Source: Achromobacter xylosoxidans (lineage in GTDB: Bacteria > Pseudomonadota > Gammaproteobacteria > Burkholderiales > Burkholderiaceae_B). Taken from it: DNA of 64,000 nucleotides. Position numbers and translations under genes: made by a program. Shown piece by piece: positions 58,257-64,000 of this stretch (the stretch's first letter is position 1; every line of letters starts with the position of its first letter). The notes beneath the pieces were generated by a model, which was not told the DNA's origin, searched no databases, and saw only the letters and a program-made list of their open reading frames with translations. Where the stretch lies: contig NZ_LN831029.1 in NCBI RefSeq assembly GCF_001457475.1, positions 2,976,001 to 3,040,000 of the forward strand, read 5' to 3'.

Positions 58257-59078
58257 ATGTCATTGCACTCCCTGTTCCTCATTCTGGCGCGTGGCGCCGC
58301 CGCGGCCGCCCTGGGGCTGGCCTGCGCCGCCCCGGCGCTGGCCGCCGACAAGCCGCTGCGCATCGGCCTGATTCCGTCCGTGGCCAACGGCGCCACCGAA
58401 CTGGCGGTCGCCGAGGCGCGCAAGGCGGGGCTGGAAGTCGAACTGGTGGAGTTCAGCGACTGGGTGCTGCCCAATATCGCCGTGGCCGACGGTTCGATCG
58501 ACGCCAACTTCTTCCAGCATGAACCGTTCCTGCAACTGTTCAACGCGCGGCGCGGCGCCGGCCTCGTTCCCATCGCCTATGGCTATTCCACCACCATCGG
58601 CCTGTTTTCGAAGAAGCTCAAGAAGGGGCAGCCCCTGCCGGACGGCGCCACGGTCGCGGTCCCCAACGATCCGGTCAACACCGGCCGCGCCTTGTTGTTG
58701 CTGGAGTCGATCGGGCTGATCAAGCTCAAGCCGGGCGTGGCGCATCGGGCCACGATCGAAGACGTGACCGACAACCCCAAGCGCCTGAAATTCGTGCAGA
58801 TCGAAGGTTCGCAATCGGCGCGCGTCTTCGACGACGTGACCGCGTCGGTTACCTACACCACCTTCGCCAAGCAGGCCGGGCTGGACGAGAAGGATGGCCT
58901 GGCCTTCGACAACACCGATCCGGCCAATGTGCGCCGCTACGCGATCCGCTGGGTCGTCCGGCCCGATCACGCGCAGGACCCGCGGCTGCTGAAATTCATT
59001 GCCATCTACCAGAACTCGGAGGCGGTCAAGGCCAGGCTGCGCAGCCTGTATGGCGACCTGATCGCCTTTCCCTGGTAG
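58257..59078 (+). CDS. MetQ/NlpA-family binding protein without a lipobox
   Basis: A 273-residue receptor of the methionine-binding NlpA family: PLRIGLIPSVANGATELAVAE, NFFQHEPFLQLFNARRG, VAVPNDPVNTGRALLLL and IEGSQSARVFDDVTASV. Most members are lipoproteins; here the signal peptide ends APALAAD with no cysteine, so the protein should be soluble in the periplasm. The metN and metI transport genes are absent from the window. Ligand likely methionine or a related amino acid, inferred from family. Confidence 0.88.
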   Translation: MSLHSLFLILARGAAAAALGLACAAPALAADKPLRIGLIPSVANGATELAVAEARKAGLEVELVEFSDWVLPNIAVADGSIDANFFQHEPFLQLFNARRGAGLVPIAYGYSTTIGLFSKKLKKGQPLPDGATVAVPNDPVNTGRALLLLESIGLIKLKPGVAHRATIEDVTDNPKRLKFVQIEGSQSARVFDDVTASVTYTTFAKQAGLDEKDGLAFDNTDPANVRRYAIRWVVRPDHAQDPRLLKFIAIYQNSEAVKARLRSLYGDLIAFPW

Positions 59079-59211
59079 ACGCCGCCGGGCATGACGGCGA
59101 ATTGACGTTTCTTGGCAGTCACGGCGGCGGCCAGCACGTATACTGGCCGCGCCTTCTCACGCCCCAGGCGAATGCCGCCGGGCCGCGACGATTCTTCCTG
59201 CCAGCGAACCC

Positions 59212-60183
59212 ATGCGACTCGTTTCCTCGAATGACGCCCTGACTGTGCCGCAGCCGCGCGTCGCCGAGACCGACAGCGGCAACGCCGGGGACCCGCGCGA
59301 CCAGGAACTGGCGCGCCTGCGCCAGGTGGTGGCGCAATACGAGGCCCTGTTCCACGAGGCCCCGGTGTTGATCAACGCCTTCGACGAACATGGCAAATGC
59401 AGCTTGTGGAACGAGGCCTGCGAACGCCGCTTCGGTTGGACCCGTGAGGAAATCAACCGCCACGCCGAGCCGCTGGCGCTGTTCTATCCCGACCCGGACA
59501 TCCGCGCGCGCGTGCTCGACAGCGTCGGATTCGCGGCGCATCGTTCGTTCCGTGAATGGCACCCGCTGGCGCGCGACGGCGAGCGCCTGTCGGTGCTGTG
59601 GTCCAATGTGCGACTGCCGGACGGCAGCGTGATCAACATCGGCATGGACATGACCGAGAGCCGTCGCAACGAGGCCGCCCTGGCACGCCTGGCCAAGGTC
59701 GATGGCCTGACCGGTTGCTGGAGCCGCGCGGAAATCCTGCAGCGCATGAAAGCGATGCTGGAGGCCGCCAAGCGCGGCGCCCGCCATACGGCGCTGATGC
59801 TGGACCTGGATTATTTCAAGCAGGTCAATGATCGCTATGGCCATCTGGGCGGCGACGCGGCCCTGCGCCATTTCTGCGACCAGTTGCGGGCCTGCCTGCG
59901 CGAAGGCGATTCGGTGGGCCGCCTGGGCGGCGAGGAATTCGTGGTGTTGCTGGCCGACGCCGACAAGGACGTGGCGCTGGCGGTCTGCGATCGATTGCGC
60001 CTCAGCCTGCGCCAGCATCCCGCCAATATCGATGGCCAGGCGCTGGTGCTGTCGGCCAGCGGCGGCGTGACCGGTTTCCTGGAAACCGACGCCAGCATGT
60101 CGGATGTGTTGCGGCGCGCCGATCTGGCGCTCTACCAGGCCAAGCGCGCCGGACGTGATTGCGCGGTGGTGCTGCCCTCCTGA
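59212..60183 (+). CDS. PAS-GGDEF diguanylate cyclase
   Basis: A 323-residue enzyme making cyclic di-GMP. A PAS domain (about 40-155, FHEAPVLINAFDEHGKCSLWNEACERRFGW) ends with the GMDMTESRRNEAAL linker. The GGDEF domain has the active site GGEEF at 239-243 and the inhibitory I-site RxxD (R230 to D233) five residues upstream. There is no membrane helix, so it is cytoplasmic. A capsule or biofilm link is possible but nothing in the sequence ties it to the capsule operon. Confidence 0.92.
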   Translation: MRLVSSNDALTVPQPRVAETDSGNAGDPRDQELARLRQVVAQYEALFHEAPVLINAFDEHGKCSLWNEACERRFGWTREEINRHAEPLALFYPDPDIRARVLDSVGFAAHRSFREWHPLARDGERLSVLWSNVRLPDGSVINIGMDMTESRRNEAALARLAKVDGLTGCWSRAEILQRMKAMLEAAKRGARHTALMLDLDYFKQVNDRYGHLGGDAALRHFCDQLRACLREGDSVGRLGGEEFVVLLADADKDVALAVCDRLRLSLRQHPANIDGQALVLSASGGVTGFLETDASMSDVLRRADLALYQAKRAGRDCAVVLPS

Positions 60184-60192
60184 GGCCGGGCG

Positions 60193-61404
60193 TCAGGCGG
60201 TGACGCGGCCTTCACGCGTGCGGCGGCCGTTCAGGCGCCAGTGCAGGCCGATCGCGGCCAGGGCCAAGGCGGCCGCGGCGACCAGCCCCAGGCTTTCGAA
60301 ACCCGCGTGGGTATAGAGCGTGCCGGCCACGGCCGTGCCGACGCTGGCGCCCAGATAAGTCGTGCAGGTATTGAGACCCAGCACCGCGCCGCGTTCCTCC
60401 GGGCGGGCGCGCGACAACAGCAGCACCAGCAGGTTCAGGCTCAGTTGCGAAGCGGCGCCCCACAGCACGGCCAGGGCCAATACCGCGGCCAGCGCATGCG
60501 CCGCGGGCAACAACGCCAGATAGACCGCGCTGAGGGCGGCCAGCGCCAATGGCAATGCGCGGCGCGGGCCAAGCCGTTCGATCAGGGGCGCGCCGGCCAG
60601 GCCGGCCAGCAGGAAGCCGGCGCCATAGGCGAACGCAATGAAGCCGACCTGGCCCGCGGACAAGGCCAACAGGGTCCGCACGTGGTCGGCCAGGAAGGCA
60701 TAGACGCCATAGAATGCGGACGAGAATGCCAGGCAGCCCAGCAGCAGCACTGGCACGTCGCGGCAGGACAGCGGCGCCAGCAGGCGCGACAGGCGCGGCG
60801 GCGCGGCATGGGCGCCGCGGCGTTCGGGCAGCTTGCGCAGGCCGGCCAGGGCCACCGCCGCGCAAAGGGCCAGCACGCCGTAGGTGGCGCGCCAGCCGAT
60901 GGCGTCGGAGATCAGCGCCGACAGCGGCACGCCGGCCACCAGCGACACCGACCAGCCCGAGATCACGCGGCCCAACGCCCGCGTTTCCTGTCCGGCGGCG
61001 GCCACCAGCGACGCCGAACCATAGGCGGCGGGCAGGATCACGCCGGCGGCGGCGCCGGCCACTGCCTGGGCCAGGGTCAGGACGATCCAGTGCGGCGCGC
61101 CGGCCGACAGCAGCAGGGCGCCGATCAGCACGGCCATCGCGATCAGCAGCGAGCGGCGGATGCCCCAGCGGTCGATCCGGGCCGCCAGTAGAAAGGCGCT
61201 GGCGGCGGTGGCCGCGCCATAGGCCGAAATCGCCGTGCTGACGGTGAGCGGCGTGCTGGCGAACGAGCGCGCCACATCGGCAAGGATCGGACTGAGGGCC
61301 AGGCCATTGGAGCCGACTACGCTGACGGCGAACATCAAGGCGGGAATGGCGGGGGGAAGCGGCTGGCGGCGCGCGGGCTCGCGAGCGGTGTTGCGGTTCT
61401 GCAT
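60193..61404 (-). CDS. MFS transporter, drug/arabinose-efflux type
   Basis: A 403-residue major facilitator with twelve hydrophobic helices. Loop 2-3 motif A reads AARIDRWGIRR, and a second copy lies near LIERLGPRRALPL. Divergent from an Lrp/AsnC regulator across 92 bases, an arrangement often seen for amino-acid or drug efflux pumps controlled by the neighbour. Substrate unknown. Confidence 0.9.
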   Translation of the reverse strand: MQNRNTAREPARRQPLPPAIPALMFAVSVVGSNGLALSPILADVARSFASTPLTVSTAISAYGAATAASAFLLAARIDRWGIRRSLLIAMAVLIGALLLSAGAPHWIVLTLAQAVAGAAAGVILPAAYGSASLVAAAGQETRALGRVISGWSVSLVAGVPLSALISDAIGWRATYGVLALCAAVALAGLRKLPERRGAHAAPPRLSRLLAPLSCRDVPVLLLGCLAFSSAFYGVYAFLADHVRTLLALSAGQVGFIAFAYGAGFLLAGLAGAPLIERLGPRRALPLALAALSAVYLALLPAAHALAAVLALAVLWGAASQLSLNLLVLLLSRARPEERGAVLGLNTCTTYLGASVGTAVAGTLYTHAGFESLGLVAAAALALAAIGLHWRLNGRRTREGRVTA

Positions 61405-61496
61405 TGCGAGGATTTTATTGGAATAAAATAAGGGTTAATACCGATATTCCCTTATCCCGTAAAAGTTCGAATGCCGTTAGGCAGAACCAGATTCCA

Positions 61497-61952
61497 ATGC
61501 CAGATCTCGACGACCGCGACCGAAAACTATTAACGCTGCTGGCGGATGACGCCTCGCCGAGCTACGCCGAATTGGGCAAATTGCTGAACCTGTCGGCGCC
61601 CGCCGTACACGAACGGGTCAAGCGCCTCAAGCGTGACGGCCTGATCAAGGGCATCGCCGCCAAGCTGGATGGCGCGCGCATCGGCCGTCCGCTGTTGGCA
61701 TTCATCCACGTCGACACCAACAACTGGAGCATCACCCAGCAGGTGCTGGGCCTGGCGGAGCTGACCGAAGTCGAGGAGATCCACACCATTACCGGCAAGA
61801 GCGCCATGCTGCTCAAGGTGAGGGTGCGCGACACCCAGGCGCTCGAGGCACTGCTGGCGCGCATCCACCAGATCGAGGGCATCACCAACACCACCAGCGA
61901 TATCGCGCTCACCAGCTACCTGGAGCGCGGACCGTTGCCGGAGGATGCCTGA
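61497..61952 (+). CDS. Lrp/AsnC-family transcriptional regulator
   Basis: A 151-residue regulator with an N-terminal helix-turn-helix (DDRDRKLLTLLADDASPSYAELGKLLNLSAPAVHERVKRLKRDGLI) and a C-terminal RAM domain (VEEIHTITGKSAMLLKVRV). The ATG at 61497 gives the standard N-terminus; an upstream frame would include the operator region. Divergent from the MFS gene, its likely target, with AT-rich DNA between. Confidence 0.92.
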   Translation: MPDLDDRDRKLLTLLADDASPSYAELGKLLNLSAPAVHERVKRLKRDGLIKGIAAKLDGARIGRPLLAFIHVDTNNWSITQQVLGLAELTEVEEIHTITGKSAMLLKVRVRDTQALEALLARIHQIEGITNTTSDIALTSYLERGPLPEDA

Positions 61953-62009
61953 GGCGCGGCCCGCCTGGCGTCGGCGCCGGCCGGGCGCGGGAGCGCCGCA
62001 GACGTGCCG

Positions 62010-63176
62010 TCAAGGCGTGGCCGGCCGCAGCCGCAGGCGGGTGATCTCGGAAGGCGCGCCCAGGCGCTTGGGCGGGCCCCAGTAGCCGGTGCCGCGGCTG
62101 ATGTAGATCCACATCCCGCCGAGCCGGTGCAGGCCGGCCGTGTAGGGCTGCTGGAACCGCACGAAAAAGCCCCACGGAAAGAACTGGCCGCCGTGCGTGT
62201 GGCCCGACAGCTGCAAGGTGTAGCCCAGCGGCGCGGCGGCGGCCGCGCTGCGCGGCTGGTGCGCCAGCAGGATCCTGGCCTGGGCGTCGGGCGGCGCGCC
62301 GGCCAGGGCGGCGGCCGGATTGCTGCGCTGCTGCGGGTCGAATGCGCCCGCGTTGTAGTCGGTGACCCCGGCCACCACCACCGGCAGGCCGGCCGGGTGG
62401 ATCACGGCATGCTCGTTCATCAGCACCCGCAGGCCCAGGCGGCGGAACTCCGCCACCCAGGGCGCGGCGCCTGAATAATATTCATGGTTGCCGGTCACCA
62501 GGTAGGCGCCGAAGGGCGCGCGCAACTGGCCCAGCGGGCTGGCCTGGGCCGCCAGTTGCTCGACACTGCCATCCACCACGTCGCCGGTGATCGCGATCAT
62601 GTCCGGCGCCAGTTCGTTGACGGCGTCGACGATGGCCTGCACATAGCGTCGCTTGATGGTCGGGCCGACGTGGATATCGCTGATCTGGGCAATGGTGAAT
62701 CCGTCCAGGTCGGCCGGCAGGCCGCGGACGGGCACATCCACCGTCACCACGCGCGCCCGCCGGCGGGCGTTGTAGAAGCCCAGCAGCGTGGCGGCCAGCG
62801 CCAGCGCCGCCACCGCCAGCGCGCTGGCGCGCCGCAGCGCGGGCCAGGGCAGGTCCGCGCTGATGGCCAGGCCGGCCAGCCATGTCACCAGCAATGCGGC
62901 GTCGCGCAGCACCGTCAGCACGAACAGCGACGAAAACAGGCCCATGGCGATCAGGCCCACCCAGGCGATGCGGTCGCCCCAGGGCGGATGCACCGAGGAA
63001 CGGCCCAGCATCCCCAACGGAATCAGCACGCACGACAGGATCAGCAGCAGGATGGCGGCGGCGGCGCCGGGGCCGTCGAAACCGGCATCGGGGATGAGGC
63101 GGGCGCCCACATAGACGTGGGCCAGCGCGCCCAGGGTCAGGAAGCGCAGGAAAAACGAGGATTGGCGTAGGGACAC
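62010..63176 (-). CDS. Membrane-anchored metallophosphoesterase (YaeI/YkuE type)
   Basis: A 388-residue protein with four N-terminal membrane helices (about 1-140), then a calcineurin-like phosphoesterase domain: QISDIHVGP, ITGDVVDG, TGNHEYY, LAHQPRS and LSGHTHGGQ supply the two-metal ligands. Relatives cleave phosphate esters, for example in UDP-sugar or lipid turnover at the membrane. The substrate is unknown. It converges on the Lrp gene. Confidence 0.9.
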   Translation of the reverse strand: MSLRQSSFFLRFLTLGALAHVYVGARLIPDAGFDGPGAAAAILLLILSCVLIPLGMLGRSSVHPPWGDRIAWVGLIAMGLFSSLFVLTVLRDAALLVTWLAGLAISADLPWPALRRASALAVAALALAATLLGFYNARRRARVVTVDVPVRGLPADLDGFTIAQISDIHVGPTIKRRYVQAIVDAVNELAPDMIAITGDVVDGSVEQLAAQASPLGQLRAPFGAYLVTGNHEYYSGAAPWVAEFRRLGLRVLMNEHAVIHPAGLPVVVAGVTDYNAGAFDPQQRSNPAAALAGAPPDAQARILLAHQPRSAAAAAPLGYTLQLSGHTHGGQFFPWGFFVRFQQPYTAGLHRLGGMWIYISRGTGYWGPPKRLGAPSEITRLRLRPATP

Positions 63177-63289
63177 GGGCGGCGGGGCGAGGGCGGGCGC
63201 GCAGGCCCGCCCGGCGATAGCGGGGGAACCGCCATTCTATGCCGTGCGCCCGCGGGCCGGCGCGCCGCGGCCGCGCCCGGCCTCCCGGT

Positions 63290-64000
63290 TCATGCCGGCG
63301 CCAGCAGGCCGGCGTTCATCTCTTCCAGGTGATTGATGCCGAGCATGGCCATGTTGCGGTCCACTTCGGCGCGCAGCAGGCCGATGGCGTGGGCCACGCC
63401 GGCCTGGCCGCCGACCGCGGCGGCATAGTTGAAGGGGCGGCCGACGAACACGAAGCGCGCGCCCAGGGCCAGCGCCTTGAGCACGTCGCCGCCGCGGCGC
63501 ACGCCGCTGTCCATCATCACCGGCATGGCGCCTGCCTCGGCCACCACGCCGGGCAGGGCGCGCAGCGGCGAGATCGCGCCGTCGAGCTGGCGGCCGCCGT
63601 GGTTCGAGACGATGATGCCGTCCGCGCCGTGTTCGCGCGCCAGCCGCGCGTCCTGGGGATGCAGGATGCCCTTGATGATGAGGGTGCCTGGCCATTGGCG
63701 GCGGATGCGCGCCACGTGTTCCCAGCTGAGATGGTCGCGCGCGCTGAAGTCGCGCAGCACCGACGCCGATACGATGGGCGCGCCGCGAGTGGCGAACGAA
63801 TTCTCGAAATGCGGCATGCCGTGAGCCAGCAGCGTGCGCAGGAAGGTGCCGGCCAGCCAGCGCGGCCGGGTCAGGCCGTCCCAGGCCAGCCGCAGGCTGG
63901 GCTTGAGGGGCGTCGAGAATCCGGTGCGCACGTTGTTCTCGCGGTTGGCGGAGACGGGGATGTCCACCGTCAGCACCAGCGTTTCATAGCCGGCGCGGGC
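63290..64000 (-). CDS. lldD: FMN-dependent alpha-hydroxy-acid dehydrogenase, L-lactate dehydrogenase type (N-terminal part outside window)
   Basis: The last 237 residues of a flavoenzyme oxidising an L-2-hydroxy acid such as lactate. LVLTVDIPVSANRENNVR is the FMN-binding strand with Arg; the catalytic His lies in IIVSNHGGRQLDGA; MMDSGVRRGGDVLKALALGARFVFVGRP binds the flavin phosphate. The frame is open to the window edge, and the preceding codons read ARAGYET. Substrate choice between lactate, mandelate and glycolate needs the missing N-terminus, so the gene symbol is provisional. Confidence 0.88.
   Translation of the reverse strand, partial: ARAGYETLVLTVDIPVSANRENNVRTGFSTPLKPSLRLAWDGLTRPRWLAGTFLRTLLAHGMPHFENSFATRGAPIVSASVLRDFSARDHLSWEHVARIRRQWPGTLIIKGILHPQDARLAREHGADGIIVSNHGGRQLDGAISPLRALPGVVAEAGAMPVMMDSGVRRGGDVLKALALGARFVFVGRPFNYAAAVGGQAGVAHAIGLLRAEVDRNMAMLGINHLEEMNAGLLAPA

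Overview
The window is GC-rich, densely coded DNA from a betaproteobacterium of the family Alcaligenaceae, most likely Achromobacter or a close Bordetella relative. This is inferred from gene content: several Bug-type tripartite tricarboxylate binding proteins, the recG-oxyR-dps order, paired Liv-type binding proteins, and an N-acyl-D-amino-acid amidohydrolase of the type characterised from Alcaligenes/Achromobacter. No rRNA or tRNA gene, CRISPR array, insertion sequence or prophage was seen. The species cannot be fixed from the sequence alone.

Layout. 1-2761: an fbpAB-type ferric iron ABC transporter under a Fur-box-like site. 3020-3796: ferredoxin-NADP reductase. 3906-7671: a Bug receptor, an AtuA-like pair and a divergent LysR regulator. 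7806-11976: ridA, recG, oxyR and dps. 12049-12757: an AT-rich, gene-poor leader ending in two tandem hairpins. 12758-26304: a nine-gene, one-strand operon matching the Vi-antigen capsule machinery (tviB, tviD, tviE, vexA-vexE, then a secreted pectate-lyase-like enzyme). 26373-32818: a small hydrolase, an orphan LivJ, an RstAB-type two-component system, a degenerate serine-hydrolase-like protein and a MipA-type porin. 32898-37413: ugpBAEC glycerol-3-phosphate importer. 37608-38992: proC and a YhhQ-type transporter. 39388-44321: livJHMGF. 44400-44680: a structured GC-rich non-coding element. 44894-49733: an LprI-like protein and a D-amino-acid salvage cluster (racemase, D-aminoacylase, Bug receptor, LysR). 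49824-57160: two glutathione transferases, a PQQ-type sugar dehydrogenase, an EamA exporter, a DUF423 protein and an IclR-flanked dehydrogenase/binding-protein pair. 57165-64000: arginase, a MetQ-like protein, a diguanylate cyclase, an MFS exporter with its Lrp regulator, a metallophosphoesterase and a partial L-lactate-dehydrogenase-type enzyme.

How the genes work together. The centrepiece is the Vi-like capsule operon. TviB would make the uronic acid precursor, TviE polymerise it, TviD O-acetylate it and VexE install the lipid terminus; VexA-D would form the envelope-spanning export machine, and the lyase could trim or release the polymer. Two points depart from the expected plan. No tviC epimerase is present. 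The only ABC ATPase-like protein, VexC, has lost the Walker A, Q-loop, signature, Walker B and H-loop residues while keeping an intact, well-translated reading frame, and its permease partner VexB carries a soluble N-terminal extension of about 200 residues. The operon therefore looks like a capsule exporter with a pseudo-ATPase, which is the most unusual signal in the window.

Other points of interest are a beta-lactamase-fold lipoprotein candidate lacking its nucleophile beside RstAB/MipA, an orphan Fur-box-like dyad that may control a small RNA near 39040-39170, and strong hairpins between binding-protein and permease genes in two ABC operons.
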